A DNA stretch of 64,000 bases, taken from positions 124,001-188,000 of the forward strand of contig NZ_BSPP01000005.1 in assembly GCF_030161095.1 (NCBI RefSeq), given 5' to 3'. Under the pieces are notes generated by a model. That model was not told the DNA's origin. It worked only from the letters and a program-made list of their open reading frames with translations, and ran no database searches. Position 1 is the stretch's first letter. Every line of letters starts with the position of its first letter. The stretch is from Cypionkella aquatica. GTDB lineage: Bacteria > Pseudomonadota > Alphaproteobacteria > Rhodobacterales > Rhodobacteraceae. The translations under genes were made by a program, and so were the position numbers. Of the stretch, positions 25,377 to 34,698 are shown piece by piece.

Positions 25377-26822
25377 ATGAAGGCCCTGATGATCCAGGGC
25401 GCGGGCTCGAATGTCGGTAAATCGCTGTTGGTGGCGGGTTTGTGCCGCGCCGCGCGCCTGCGGGGACTGTCGGTCGCCCCCTTCAAGCCGCAGAACATGT
25501 CCAACAACGCAGCGGTGACGGCGGATGGCGGCGAGATTGGCCGTGCGCAGGCGCTGCAGGCTTTGGCCTGCGGGCTGGAGCCGCACACCGATATGAACCC
25601 GGTGTTGTTGAAGCCGGAATCCGAGACAGGCAGTCAGGTCGTGGTGCAGGGCAAGCGCGTGGCCACGGTGCGCGCGCGCGATTATGCCGCGTTGAAGCCC
25701 AGCCTGATGGCCCCGGTGCTCGACAGTTTTAACCGTTTGAAAGTGCAGCATGATCTGGTGATCGTCGAAGGTGCGGGCTCGCCTGCCGAGGTCAATCTGC
25801 GCGCCGGGGACATTGCCAATATGGGCTTTGCCCGCGCCGCCGATTGCCCGGTGATCCTGACGGGTGACATTGATCGCGGCGGGGTGATTGCGCAGATTGT
25901 GGGCACGCAGGCGGTGCTGGATCCAGCCGACAATGCGATGATCGCGGGGTTTCTGATCAACAAGTTTCGCGGTGATCCGCGGTTGTTTGACGATGGCTAT
26001 CAGTTGATCGCGGCCCGCACCGGCTGGCGCGGCTTTGGCGTGGTGCCGTTTTTTGCGGACGCCAGCAAACTGCCCGCCGAGGATGCGCTGGATTTGCCGA
26101 AAGGCACCATGCGCGCGGGCTATAAGATCGCGGCGCTGACCCTGTCGCGCATCGCCAATTTCGACGATCTTGATCCTTTGGCGCAGGAAGCTGGCGTCAG
26201 TTTGCAGATGATCCGCGCGGGCGAGGTGATTGCTGGCGACACCGATCTGGTGATCATCCCGGGCAGCAAATCCACCCGGGGCGATCTGGCTTTTCTGCGC
26301 GCCCAAGGCTGGGACGTTGATCTTGCCGCACATCTGCGTCGGGGCGGGCGGGTGTTGGGGATTTGCGGCGGCTATCAGATGCTTGGTCAGATCGTGCGCG
26401 ACCCCGATGGCATCGAAGGCCCGGCGGGGGAGACCATGGGGCTCGGCGCGCTGGCCGTCGAAACCGAGATGACCGCCGACAAGCGCCTGACCCGCACCGA
26501 GGCCGTGCATGCCGCGACCGGGCTTGCGATGCAGGGCTATGAGATTCACATTGGCCGCACCGACGGCCCCGACCGCGCCCGGCCCTTTGCCTATGTCGAT
26601 GGCCACCCCGAGGGCGCCGTTTCGGCCGATGGGCGCGTGATGGGCAGCTATCTGCACGGCATGTTCTCCAATGACGCCTTTCGCGCGGGCTTTCTGCGCC
26701 AGATCGGCGCTGCCGCGTCGGGGCTGAACTACGCGGCGGGGGTGGATGCGACGCTTGACGCCTTGGCCGCGCATCTGGAAGCGCATGTTGATGTTACGGG
26801 TCTGCTCGGCTTGGCGCGGTGA
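25377..26822 (+). CDS. cobQ: cobyric acid synthase
   Basis: CobQ amidates side chains b, d, e and g of adenosylcobyrinic acid a,c-diamide with glutamine and ATP. The 481-residue protein starts [20 protein letters not shown] (P-loop variant), then [32 protein letters not shown] and [10 protein letters not shown]. The amidotransferase domain carries the cysteine in [11 protein letters not shown] and the histidine in YLHGMF. Complete length. It is followed by a strong inverted repeat and the convergent bluB. The repeat-rich 300 bp upstream is the only place for its promoter. Confidence 0.94.
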   Translation: MKALMIQGAGSNVGKSLLVAGLCRAARLRGLSVAPFKPQNMSNNAAVTADGGEIGRAQALQALACGLEPHTDMNPVLLKPESETGSQVVVQGKRVATVRARDYAALKPSLMAPVLDSFNRLKVQHDLVIVEGAGSPAEVNLRAGDIANMGFARAADCPVILTGDIDRGGVIAQIVGTQAVLDPADNAMIAGFLINKFRGDPRLFDDGYQLIAARTGWRGFGVVPFFADASKLPAEDALDLPKGTMRAGYKIAALTLSRIANFDDLDPLAQEAGVSLQMIRAGEVIAGDTDLVIIPGSKSTRGDLAFLRAQGWDVDLAAHLRRGGRVLGICGGYQMLGQIVRDPDGIEGPAGETMGLGALAVETEMTADKRLTRTEAVHAATGLAMQGYEIHIGRTDGPDRARPFAYVDGHPEGAVSADGRVMGSYLHGMFSNDAFRAGFLRQIGAAASGLNYAAGVDATLDALAAHLEAHVDVTGLLGLAR

Positions 26823-26838
26823 TCGCCGCAGTCCCACG

Positions 26839-26902
26839 CCGCCCCGGACTTGATCCGGGGCCTCACCTTACCCCACGAGGCCCCGGATCATGTCCGGGGC
26901 GG
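26839..26902. terminator. bidirectional terminator between cobQ and bluB
   Basis: A 26-base arm beginning CCGCCCCGGACTTGATCCGG is repeated inverted after a 12-base loop. It sits in the 93 bp between two convergent genes. It lacks a long T tract, so it may be partly a dispersed repeat. Confidence 0.6.
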
Positions 26903-26915
26903 CTTGGCGCAGATA

Positions 26916-27539
26916 TCAGCGCCGCAGCCATTCGGTTTCAGTGTTTTCCTGCCAGCCCGCGCGGTGCAAGAGCGGCGTGTCATCCATGAACTCGGGGTGG
27001 CCGATGCAGAGGTAGGCGGCAAATTCCCAGCCCTGCGGCACATCCAGCAAAGCCTCGATATCATGCGGCTCTAGGATCGAGACCATGCCCAGACCCAGAT
27101 TTTCGGCCCGCGCCGCCAGCCACAACGTATAGATTGCCATCGCCGTAGATTGGCGCAGCGTTTCGGGCAGGGTTTGGCGGCCAAGGCCGTGGCCTGCGTC
27201 TGGGTTAACCACGTTGAACACCGCCAACTGTATTGGTGCCATCTCTAGCCCCGCCAGTTTCAGCGCCAGATATTCGGCATGCTTGTCGCCAGAGTAAAGT
27301 TTGGCGGCCTCGGCGTTGCAGCGGTTGAAGTTGGCGCGGACGCCCGCGCGCAAGTCCGTATCGTCGACACGGATCACCCGCCAAGGCCGCGCATTGCCAA
27401 CCGAGGGCGCACAATCCATCGTTGCCCGCAGGCGTTCCAGCGCTGCCTCATCGACCGGGTCCGGGCGGAAGTGGCGCACGTCGCGCCGCCAGCGCAGAAT
27501 ACTGAGCAAGGTGGCGGATTCGTCTGGGGTGAACTGCAT
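26916..27539 (-). CDS. bluB: 5,6-dimethylbenzimidazole synthase
   Basis: BluB fragments reduced FMN with oxygen to make 5,6-dimethylbenzimidazole, the lower ligand of B12. The 207-residue nitroreductase-like protein has RRDVRHFRPDPVDE at residues ~18-31, CAPSVGNARPWRVIRV, and the C-terminal YLCIGHPEFMDD block. The ATG at 27539 has GGAGG 5 nt upstream and overlaps the cobC stop (TAATG). The longer frame to 27638 lies within cobC. Its presence shows the cell makes its own DMB aerobically. Last gene of a five-gene minus-strand operon in the order known as bluFEDCB in Rhodobacter capsulatus. Confidence 0.92.
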   Translation of the reverse strand: MQFTPDESATLLSILRWRRDVRHFRPDPVDEAALERLRATMDCAPSVGNARPWRVIRVDDTDLRAGVRANFNRCNAEAAKLYSGDKHAEYLALKLAGLEMAPIQLAVFNVVNPDAGHGLGRQTLPETLRQSTAMAIYTLWLAARAENLGLGMVSILEPHDIEALLDVPQGWEFAAYLCIGHPEFMDDTPLLHRAGWQENTETEWLRR

Positions 27540-28498
27540 TACGCCTCCATCGCGCGGCCAAGCCGCGCCCATTCGTCGGGGCTTCCCGGCAGGCCCAATC
27601 GCAGCCAACGGTTCGAATAGGGAAAGATCCTGCTCCATATCTGCTGCTTTGCTAGCCGGATTTGTGCGGATTCTGCATCTGGCGTTTCATAGCTGCGGAA
27701 CAATTCGCAGCCACCGACCAGTTGCCACCCCAAACGCGCGGCCATCGCGTCAAGCTCTGCAGCCTCGGTTTGCAGCCGCCGCACGGTGGCTTCGGCCCAA
27801 GCGGTATCTGCCAGAGCGACTGCGCCAATCCGCAAGGCAGCGCCGTTGACGGGCCAAGGACCGGACATCTCGGCCAGCGCGCGGATGTCTTCGGTGCAGC
27901 CAATCACAAAGCCTAATCTGACCCCGGCGAGGCCGTAGAATTTGCCGAAGGAGCGTAGGATCAGCAGGCCGGGTTGCCCCGCTTGCGGCGCAAGTGACAG
28001 CGCGGGCTGGGCGTCGGCGAAGCTTTCATCGACCACCAACCGCCCGACCTGCCCTGCCAAAGCCAGCAGATCGGCGGGGGCATAGCTGCGGCCATCGGGG
28101 TTGTTTGGGTTAACCACAATCGCCAGATCGGCGCCTGCGAGTTGGCCGAACTGGCTGACCTGTTCCACTTTCCAGCCTGCCGCGCGCAGGCTGGCGGCAT
28201 GCTCGTTATAGGTCGGCCCCAACACGCGGGCGCGGCCCGGTTTGGCCAGATGCGGGATCATCTGGATCGCCGCCTGCGCGCCTGCTACGGCCAGCATCGG
28301 GGCGGTGCAATGATAGGTTTTCGCGGCGACATCCAGCAGCGCTTGCTTGGCGGTTTGGGTCGGCAGCATGGTCCAATCTTCGGGCTGCAAGGGCGGCACC
28401 GGATAGGCCACCCGGTTGATCCCCGTGGAAAGGTCAATCCAATCCTTGCCGCCAAAGCGGGCGATTGCGCCGTCTATATTTCCGCCATGATCGCGCAT
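27539..28498 (-). CDS. cobC: L-threonine-O-3-phosphate decarboxylase
   Basis: The 319-residue PLP enzyme decarboxylates threonine phosphate to aminopropanol phosphate for the nucleotide loop. It is a class-I aminotransferase relative: DLSTGINRVAYPVPP near the N-terminus, VNPNNPDGRSY, VVDESFAD, and the PLP lysine in LRSFGKFYGLAGVRLGF. The ATG at 28498 has GGGGG just upstream; the frame beyond lies in cobD. The name follows Pseudomonas usage (CobC, equivalent to Salmonella CobD). Upstream genes supply threonine phosphate (bluE) and the next gene uses the product (cobD). Confidence 0.9.
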   Translation of the reverse strand: MRDHGGNIDGAIARFGGKDWIDLSTGINRVAYPVPPLQPEDWTMLPTQTAKQALLDVAAKTYHCTAPMLAVAGAQAAIQMIPHLAKPGRARVLGPTYNEHAASLRAAGWKVEQVSQFGQLAGADLAIVVNPNNPDGRSYAPADLLALAGQVGRLVVDESFADAQPALSLAPQAGQPGLLILRSFGKFYGLAGVRLGFVIGCTEDIRALAEMSGPWPVNGAALRIGAVALADTAWAEATVRRLQTEAAELDAMAARLGWQLVGGCELFRSYETPDAESAQIRLAKQQIWSRIFPYSNRWLRLGLPGSPDEWARLGRAMEA

Positions 28499-28506
28499 CT
28501 GCCCCC

Positions 28507-29448
28507 TCAGACCAGCGCCAAAGCCAGCAGCGCTGCGCCCAGCACAAACATCGCGCGCAGATAAAGCGCAAGACCCCGTTGCAGATCGGCGGCGTTTGGA
28601 TCGGGGGCACCTGCGTTGACCCAAGGCTCGTCCGCGATATGGCCTTCATAGACGCGCGGGCCGGAAAGCCGCACGCCAAGGCCTGCGGCCATCGCGGCCT
28701 CGGGCCAGCCTGCGTTGGGCGAGCGGTGTAGTCCCGCGTCGCGCCACATCACCTGCAACGCGCGGCTGGGGGCGGTTGAGACAGCCGCGAACACCAGCCC
28801 GGTCAGCCGCGCGGGAATCAGATTGACCAGATCATCAATGCGGGCCGAGGCCCAGCCAAAGGCGTTAAAGCGCGGCGTGCGGTGGCCGATCATCGAGTCC
28901 AGCGTGTTGATCGCCTTGTAAGCGGCGATGCCGGGCAGCCCAAAGATCGCGCCCCAGAACAGAGGTGCAACGATGCCATCCGACGTGTTCTCGGCAAGCG
29001 ATTCCATCGCGGCACGGGCGACGCCTGCCTGATCCAGCACCGCCGTATTGCGGCCAACGATCATCGAGACCTCAAAGCGGGCTTTGAGCAGGTCGTTGAC
29101 TTGCAACGGAGAAACCACGGCGGCCACATGGGTGTACATGGACCGCAGCGCAAGGAAGGGCCAAGCGAGGATGCCGCCGATCAGGATGCCCAACCAGCCC
29201 GCGGGCAGCAGGTTTTGCAGGGCGCAGGTTGCGGCGGTGGTAAGGCCGACCACAATCAGGGCGGTGGCAACTCCGGCAATGCGGCGGGCTGGGTCGGGGG
29301 CTGCGTCGTGGTTCAGGCGGATGTCGAGCCAGCGGATCAGCGCGCCGATCCATGTCACCGGATGGCCGATCACCGCGTAAAGCTGGGAGGGCCAACCAAT
29401 TGCGGCATCGAGGGCCATGGCGACCAGCATCATTGCGGCAAAACTCAT
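28507..29448 (-). CDS. cobD: adenosylcobinamide-phosphate synthase
   Basis: CobD (Salmonella CbiB) attaches aminopropanol phosphate to adenosylcobyric acid. The 313-residue integral membrane protein has four or more hydrophobic segments and the conserved GWPSQLYAVIGHPVTWIG, ESLAENTSDGIVAPLFWGAIFG, YKAINTLDSMIGHRTPRF and the DDLVNLIPARLTGL block. It begins at 29448, overlapping the bluE stop by ATGA, and ends 8 bp before cobC. Confidence 0.93.
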   Translation of the reverse strand: MSFAAMMLVAMALDAAIGWPSQLYAVIGHPVTWIGALIRWLDIRLNHDAAPDPARRIAGVATALIVVGLTTAATCALQNLLPAGWLGILIGGILAWPFLALRSMYTHVAAVVSPLQVNDLLKARFEVSMIVGRNTAVLDQAGVARAAMESLAENTSDGIVAPLFWGAIFGLPGIAAYKAINTLDSMIGHRTPRFNAFGWASARIDDLVNLIPARLTGLVFAAVSTAPSRALQVMWRDAGLHRSPNAGWPEAAMAAGLGVRLSGPRVYEGHIADEPWVNAGAPDPNAADLQRGLALYLRAMFVLGAALLALALV

Positions 29449-30266
29449 CTGCCCCCTCCGGCATGAAACTGCACCACGCCGCGAAAGCCTGCGGCGTGCA
29501 GGGCGGCGGCGGCGTCTGGTGGCACCTTGCCCGGCGCGAAGATCAGCCCGCGCGCGGCCCCTGTATGGGCAATGACATAGCCCAAAGCGCCAAGATCGAC
29601 CGCCAGCGACGCGGTGGGATCGGTTTGCGCCGCACGATGCGTCAGGGTGCGTTGGGCGGAAAGGCTCGACAGGGCTGCGGCTTTGGTGAGATCGCCCGCA
29701 CTGGCGGCAGCGTGCCACTGCGGGACCAGATCGGCGATGTCTGGGAAATCTGTGTCACTCGGGTCGGTGCGGCGGGGCGGGCCATAAAAGCCACCAATCA
29801 CCTCCATCACTGGGGGCGGTGGCAGGGTGGCGACGATCTCGCCCTGCCGCGAGGCCCACAAAGTTTGCGCCGGGTTGGGCAGCATCAACGGGTCAGACGC
29901 GCCTTCCACTGCGATGCAGGCGCGGGCCAGATCCATCGGATCGCCCTGCCAGCCTGCCAGATGTGCCAAGGCCACCAATGCGGCGGTTGAGACGCCAGCA
30001 CCACCGCCGGGGGGCATTTCGGCTTGGAAATCTAGCGTCCCTTGCAGCGAAAGCTTCAACAGGTTCAGCAGGGTATCGGCACGCGCGCGCGGCATGATCG
30101 GCGCGCTGGCATCGGTCAGCGTCAGGCCCTGCCCCGCAGTCAAAGTCGCGCTGACGCCCAAGATCGCGCAGGGCAATGTCAGCAGGGCCAGCGGGCCATT
30201 GCGGCCAATGCGGCCCTGCAACAGCTCGCCAAAATGGCCTGCGATGCGGACACTGCGCGGGATCAT
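29445..30266 (-). CDS. bluE: L-threonine kinase, PduX/BluE-like GHMP kinase
   Basis: This 273-residue protein begins VRIAGHFGELLQGRIGRNGP, resembling the CGELLQG start of PduX, and has the GHMP glycine/serine loop PPGGGAGVSTAALVAL at residues ~85-100. GHMP kinases phosphorylate small alcohols; PduX and BluE make threonine phosphate for the B12 loop. Its place, overlapping cobD by ATGA and two genes upstream of the decarboxylase CobC, fits this step. Gene order phosphatase-kinase-cobD-cobC-bluB equals bluFEDCB of R. capsulatus, the reason for the symbol. Whether R. sphaeroides BluE is the same sequence family I could not check. Confidence 0.7.
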   Translation of the reverse strand: MIPRSVRIAGHFGELLQGRIGRNGPLALLTLPCAILGVSATLTAGQGLTLTDASAPIMPRARADTLLNLLKLSLQGTLDFQAEMPPGGGAGVSTAALVALAHLAGWQGDPMDLARACIAVEGASDPLMLPNPAQTLWASRQGEIVATLPPPPVMEVIGGFYGPPRRTDPSDTDFPDIADLVPQWHAAASAGDLTKAAALSSLSAQRTLTHRAAQTDPTASLAVDLGALGYVIAHTGAARGLIFAPGKVPPDAAAALHAAGFRGVVQFHAGGGR

Positions 30267-30862
30267 CGCCGCATCCGGTTGACGCCTGCGATGGAAAACG
30301 CCCCACCCGGCAGAGCGATGAGACTGGTCAGCGACACAGGCGCGATTTGGAAGCGCAGCCCCTGTTCGGGTGCCGCCAAAGCCAGCCCCAAAGCCGCGCG
30401 GATCACCCCGGCATGGGCGACGATCACCACGCGGCCGCCCAACTTTATGGCGTCTTGCAACGCAGGCGTGCAACGCGCCGAAAGGTCGAGGAAACTTTCA
30501 CCCTGCGGCGGGCGATGCGCTGCCAGATCAGCAGGGGACAGCGGCCCAAGGTCGGGCAGATCGCTGTAGGGAACGCCCTCCCATGCGCCGAAATCCTGCT
30601 CCCACAACCGGGGGTCTTGCACCGGACTGGCATCGGGCCACAGGGTTGCGGCGGTCTGCACACAGCGCAGTGCCGGGCTGATCAGGATATGATCCGCCTG
30701 CCCGATCGCACCACGCAACGCGGCAAAGGCCAAAGCATTGCTGCAATCGGCGGCGACATCGCGGCGTCCTGCCATGCGACCCTCGGTGACAGCCGGAGCA
30801 TGACGGATCAGCAGCAGTTCGGTCGCAGGATCAGGGCTGTCTGTCGGGGCATTGGCGGGCAC
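30263..30862 (-). CDS. histidine phosphatase, probable alpha-ribazole phosphatase
   Basis: The 199-residue product is a phosphoglycerate-mutase-like phosphatase: LLLIRHAPAVTEGRMAGRRD (RHA variant of RHG), SPALRCVQTAATL, DFGAWEGVPYSD and VVIVAHAGVIRAALG. In a cobalamin operon this suggests removal of the 5' phosphate from alpha-ribazole or cobalamin phosphate (Salmonella CobC; position of bluF). A GTG start at 30862 is chosen because AGGAG lies about 10 nt upstream; an ATG at 30907 would add 15 polar residues without a ribosome site. It overlaps bluE by ATGA. Confidence 0.8.
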   Translation of the reverse strand: MPANAPTDSPDPATELLLIRHAPAVTEGRMAGRRDVAADCSNALAFAALRGAIGQADHILISPALRCVQTAATLWPDASPVQDPRLWEQDFGAWEGVPYSDLPDLGPLSPADLAAHRPPQGESFLDLSARCTPALQDAIKLGGRVVIVAHAGVIRAALGLALAAPEQGLRFQIAPVSLTSLIALPGGAFSIAGVNRMRR

Positions 30863-30929
30863 GGTCGCATTTCTCCTTTCGCGCTGGCCCTGTTTCTGCT
30901 TTGACATCGGCCAAGGGGCAAGGGGCGTT

Positions 30930-31436
30930 ATGCACAAAACCATTCTGATCACGGGCGGCGCGCGCTCTGGCAAAAGCCGGATCGCCGAAGGCATGACCCT
31001 GCAGATGGGCCAGCCCGCGCATTACATCGCCACAGCCGAGGCTTGGGATGATGAAATGCGCGCCCGCATTGCCGAGCATCAGGCCCGGCGCGGCCCCGAA
31101 TGGATCACCCATGCCGCCCCTTTGGATGTGATGGGCGCGCTGGCCGCCACCGATGGCAAAGGCCCGCGTCTGGTCGATTGTCTGACACTGTGGCTGACCA
31201 ATCTGATGTTGGGCAATCACGATTGGCGCGCAGCCGGGCAGGAATTGCGGGCCGCTTTGCCGCGTCAATCCAGCCCGGTGGTGTTTGTCAGCAATGAAGT
31301 CGGCATGGGGATCGTGCCGGAAAATGCCTTGGCTCGCGCGTTTCGCGATGCGGCAGGCACCCTGAACCAATGGATCGCAGCCGAAGCCGATGAGGTGATC
31401 TTCGCCGTCTCGGGCCTGCCAATGAAGGTGAAATGA
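30930..31436 (+). CDS. cobP: adenosylcobinamide kinase / guanylyltransferase
   Basis: CobP (CobU in Salmonella) phosphorylates adenosylcobinamide and attaches GMP. The 168-residue protein has the P-loop ITGGARSGKSRIAE, YIATAEAWDDEM, RIAEHQARRGPEW with the guanylylated-histidine position, LVDCLTLWLTNLM and VSNEVGMGIVPEN. AAGGGG precedes the ATG at 30930. It is divergent from the phosphatase operon and overlaps cobU by ATGA, beginning the cobP-cobU-cobV operon. Confidence 0.94.
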   Translation: MHKTILITGGARSGKSRIAEGMTLQMGQPAHYIATAEAWDDEMRARIAEHQARRGPEWITHAAPLDVMGALAATDGKGPRLVDCLTLWLTNLMLGNHDWRAAGQELRAALPRQSSPVVFVSNEVGMGIVPENALARAFRDAAGTLNQWIAAEADEVIFAVSGLPMKVK

Positions 31437-32455
31437 TGAAATTTACTGCGCTTTCCGCCATTGCTGATCTGGCGAAAACCTTGCCGCAAGCGGATCAAGC
31501 TGCCTCTGACGCCGCCTTTGCGCGACAAAACCGCCTGACAAAGCCGCTGGGCTCACTGGGGCGGCTGGAAGAGTTGGCGCTGTTTATGGCAAGCTGGCGC
31601 GGGTTGGCGCAACCGACAATCACCAAAGCACAAGCCATTGTCTTTGCAGGAAATCACGGGATTTGCGCACAAGGCGTCAACCCGTATCCGCAGGAAGTGA
31701 CGGCGCAGATGGTCGGCAATTTTCAGGCCGGGGGGGCTGCGATCAACCAACTGTGCCGCGCCAATGGTGCTGATCTGTCGGTGGTAGCCTTGGAATTGGA
31801 CCGCCCCACCGCTGATTTCACCGCAGGCCCCGCAATGACCGAGGCTGAGACTTTGGCCGCGATGCAGACCGGCGCGGATGCGGTGGATGTGGCGGCGGAT
31901 GTGCTGATTTTGGGTGAGATGGGGATTGGCAACTCCACCGTGGCGGCGGCGATGACCTCGGCGTTGTTTGGCGGTGCGGTGGCGGATTGGGTCGGGCCGG
32001 GCACAGGCGCGGACAGTGACGGCATCAAGCGCAAGATCGCCGCGATTGAAAAGGGCCTTGCGCGGCACGATGGGCTTTCGGCAATGGGCGTTCTGGCGGC
32101 TTTGGGCGGACGCGAACAGGCGGCGATTTGCGGCGCGGTACTGGCGGCACGGGCGGCGCGGATCCCGGTTATTCTGGATGGCTTTATCTGCACGGCGGCG
32201 GCCTCTGCGCTTTATGCGGCGGATCCTGCCCTGCTGGATCACTGCCTTGTCGGCCATTGCAGCGCCGAGCCGGGGCATCGCAAGCTGCTGGCCAGCCTGA
32301 ACAAACGCGCGGTGCTGAATTTTGACATGCGGCTTGGCGAAGGCTCGGGTGCCGCTTTGGCCTTGGGCATCCTGCGCGCGGCGTTGGAGTGTCACAACGG
32401 AATGGCGACCTTTGGCGAAGCGGGCGTGTCTGAATCGGAAGCCTCGGGGGCATGA
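31433..32455 (+). CDS. cobU: nicotinate-nucleotide--dimethylbenzimidazole phosphoribosyltransferase
   Basis: This 340-residue enzyme (Salmonella CobT) activates DMB to alpha-ribazole phosphate. Marks are TKPLGSLGRLEELA, GNHGICAQGVNPYPQEVTAQ, LGEMGIGNSTVAAA, GPGTGADSDG and the catalytic glutamate in DMRLGEGSGAALAL near the C-terminus. The first ATG at 31433 overlaps the cobP stop; a second ATG follows at once at 31436. Together with BluB and CobV it completes lower-ligand assembly. The symbol follows Pseudomonas usage. Confidence 0.94.
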   Translation: MMKFTALSAIADLAKTLPQADQAASDAAFARQNRLTKPLGSLGRLEELALFMASWRGLAQPTITKAQAIVFAGNHGICAQGVNPYPQEVTAQMVGNFQAGGAAINQLCRANGADLSVVALELDRPTADFTAGPAMTEAETLAAMQTGADAVDVAADVLILGEMGIGNSTVAAAMTSALFGGAVADWVGPGTGADSDGIKRKIAAIEKGLARHDGLSAMGVLAALGGREQAAICGAVLAARAARIPVILDGFICTAAASALYAADPALLDHCLVGHCSAEPGHRKLLASLNKRAVLNFDMRLGEGSGAALALGILRAALECHNGMATFGEAGVSESEASGA

Positions 32456-33207
32456 CCCCCGCCCGCGCTCGTCTGGCCGAGGTGCAGCTGGCGGTGATGC
32501 TGCTGACCCGCTTGCCCGCCGGACGCATGGCCAAAGCCCCGCCGATTGGCGCGGCCGCTTGGGCGTTTCCGGTGGCGGGCGCGCTGGTGGGTGGCATTTC
32601 GGCGGTGGTTTTGTGGGCGGCGCTGGCGGTTGGGGTTGCCCCGGCGCTGGCAGCTGGGCTGGCTTTGGCGGCAGGCCTTCTGGCCACGGGCGGGCTGCAT
32701 GAAGACGGCCTCGCCGATTGTGCCGATGGCTTTGGCGGCGGGCGCGACCGTGCGCGCAAGCTGGAGATCATGCGCGACAGCCGGATCGGCAGCTATGGCG
32801 GGCTGGCGCTGATCCTGTCGCTGGGGTTGCGCTGGCAAGGGGCGGCGCTGCTGGCGGCGCACAGCCCGAAACTGGCCGTTATCGTCTTGATCGCGCTGGC
32901 AATTTCCAGTCGTGCCGGGATGGCCTTTGCGCTGCTATGGATGCCAGCGGCGCGGGCGGATGGGATGGGCAAATCGGCGGCGGGGACGAGTTTAATCCGC
33001 GCTTTGGTCGGTCTGGTTTTGGCCGCTGTGGCGCTGGGGGCCTTGCTTGGGCCGCAGACGGCTGGTTTGATACTGGGTGCTCAGATCGTGGTGCAATTTG
33101 CCTTCGCCCGCATCGCGTTGCGCCAGATTGGCGGGCAAAGCGGGGATGTTCTGGGCGCGATGCAGCAACTGGCCGAAATTGCGGGATGGCTGGCGCTGGC
33201 GCGCTGA
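32452..33207 (+). CDS. cobV: adenosylcobinamide-GDP ribazoletransferase (cobalamin-5'-phosphate synthase)
   Basis: CobV (Salmonella CobS) joins the nucleotide loop in the membrane to give adenosylcobalamin (phosphate). The 251-residue protein is strongly hydrophobic with about six helices and the conserved GGLHEDGLADCADGFGGG, then KLEIMRDSRIGSYGGLAL. It starts on the ATGA overlap with cobU at 32452 and is the last gene of its operon, ending before a hairpin and the convergent gltX. Confidence 0.93.
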   Translation: MTPARARLAEVQLAVMLLTRLPAGRMAKAPPIGAAAWAFPVAGALVGGISAVVLWAALAVGVAPALAAGLALAAGLLATGGLHEDGLADCADGFGGGRDRARKLEIMRDSRIGSYGGLALILSLGLRWQGAALLAAHSPKLAVIVLIALAISSRAGMAFALLWMPAARADGMGKSAAGTSLIRALVGLVLAAVALGALLGPQTAGLILGAQIVVQFAFARIALRQIGGQSGDVLGAMQQLAEIAGWLALAR

Positions 33208-33218
33208 GCAGGCCAAGG

Positions 33219-33236
33219 CCGGGGGCTAGCCCCCGG
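33219..33236. terminator. hairpin between cobV and gltX
   Basis: CCGGGGGCTAGCCCCCGG is a perfect hairpin 12 bp after cobV, followed by ACCCCCAGATTATTT. It stands between convergent genes; the trailing AATGTGAAAGC relates it to the dispersed repeat family. Confidence 0.6.
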
Positions 33237-33268
33237 ACCCCCAGATTATTTAAGCCAATGTGAAAGCA

Positions 33269-34603
33269 TTAGAGGCTTGGGCGTTTTTGCAGCAAAGGCA
33301 TCACATCGGCCATCTCTGGCCCTGCATCCAGCCCCGTGATGGCACGGCGCAGCGGGCGGAACAGAGTTTTGCCCTTGCGCCCGGTTGCGTCTTTGACAGC
33401 CGAGGTCCATTCGCCCCACGTCGCGGTTGTCCACGGACCTTCGGGCAGCAAATCAAAGGCTTGGGCGACAAATTCGCGATCTTCGTCATCGACCAGCGGC
33501 GTCGCCCCATCGCGGAACAGCACCCACCAGCCTTCGAGATCGGCCAGAACGGTGATATTGGCTTTGGCGACGTTCCAGAATGCCTCGGCCTTGTCGGCGG
33601 GCACCCCGAGGCTTGCGATTTTTTCGGCCACATTGACCAAAGGCAGCGATTGAACATGCGCGCGGGTCAGCGGGAACAAATCTTCCGCGTCGAATTTCGT
33701 CGGCGACGCACCAAAGCTGCCGATGTCAAACCCGTCGATCAGGTCTTGCATCGACGAGGCCAGCTCGACCGGTTTCGACGAGCCCAGCCGCGCCATCAGC
33801 GACAGCAGGGCCATTGGCTCTACCCCGCGCGCGCGCAGGTCACGCAGCGACAGGGTGCCTAGGCGTTTCGACAGCTCTTCGCCAGCAGCCCCGGTCAGCA
33901 ACGAATGGTGCGCGAAGTTCGGCGGCGTGCCACCCATCGCCTGCATGATCTGGATTTGCGTTGCGGTGTTGGTGACGTGATCCGCGCCGCGCACGATGAA
34001 ACTGACGCCCATATCAATGTCATCCACCGACGAGGCGAAGGTATACAGGATCTGGCCATCGGCCCGGATCAGCACCGGATCAGACACCGAAGCGGCATCA
34101 ATCGAGATCGGTCCCAAAATGCCATCAGGCCATTCAATGCGCTGTTGATCCAGCAGAAAACGCCAATATCCCGCACGGCCCTCGGCCCGCGCCTTGGCCT
34201 TGTCTTCATCCGAAAGATGCAGCGAGGCGCGGTCATAGACCGGCGGCTTGTGCATGTTCAGCTGCTTTTTCCGCTTCAGATCCAGCTCGACCGGCGATTC
34301 AAAACACTCATAAAACCGCCCCGCCGCGCGCAGCTGATCGGCTGCTTCGTGGTAGCGATCAAAGCGCAGCGATTGTTTTTCGACCCGGTCCCAATGCAGG
34401 CCCAGCCAGTCCAGATCGGTCTTGATGCCGTCCGCATATTCCTGTTTGGAGCGTTCCTGATCGGTGTCATCCAACCGCAGAATGAACGTGCCGCCCGATT
34501 TGGCCGCAATCAGATAGTTCATCAGCGCCGTGCGCAAATTGCCGACATGGATATATCCGGTGGGCGACGGGGCAAAACGGGTGATAGTGGGGCGATCGGT
34601 CAT
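33269..34603 (-). CDS. gltX: glutamyl-tRNA synthetase (second-type GltX)
   Basis: The 444-residue class-I synthetase charges tRNA with glutamate. It has TRFAPSPTGYIHVGNLRTAL, where the usual HIGH appears as HVGN, LRLDDTDQERSK, and a KMSKS-like LSKRLG within GEELSKRLGTLS. The C-terminal anticodon-binding part ends in DAGPEMADVMPLL. Alphaproteobacteria commonly have two GltX proteins; the HVGN and NYLIAAKSGGTF features fit the second paralogue, which in some species serves tRNA-Gln for the amidotransferase route. ATG 34603 has GGAGAG 6 nt upstream; the frame to 34732 is not used. Confidence 0.92.
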   Translation of the reverse strand: MTDRPTITRFAPSPTGYIHVGNLRTALMNYLIAAKSGGTFILRLDDTDQERSKQEYADGIKTDLDWLGLHWDRVEKQSLRFDRYHEAADQLRAAGRFYECFESPVELDLKRKKQLNMHKPPVYDRASLHLSDEDKAKARAEGRAGYWRFLLDQQRIEWPDGILGPISIDAASVSDPVLIRADGQILYTFASSVDDIDMGVSFIVRGADHVTNTATQIQIMQAMGGTPPNFAHHSLLTGAAGEELSKRLGTLSLRDLRARGVEPMALLSLMARLGSSKPVELASSMQDLIDGFDIGSFGASPTKFDAEDLFPLTRAHVQSLPLVNVAEKIASLGVPADKAEAFWNVAKANITVLADLEGWWVLFRDGATPLVDDEDREFVAQAFDLLPEGPWTTATWGEWTSAVKDATGRKGKTLFRPLRRAITGLDAGPEMADVMPLLQKRPSL

Positions 34604-34698
34604 GGCGGCTCTCCTGCAACCGCCCTTCCCTGTCATATGGGCTGCGGTTTGTCCAGTTATCGCCTTGCAGCTTTGGCGCGCAAAGCTAGTCTGTCGCC

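Noticed and set aside
25209-26837. 542-codon minus-strand ORF
   Set aside because: Antisense to cobQ, without a ribosome site or any recognisable motif.
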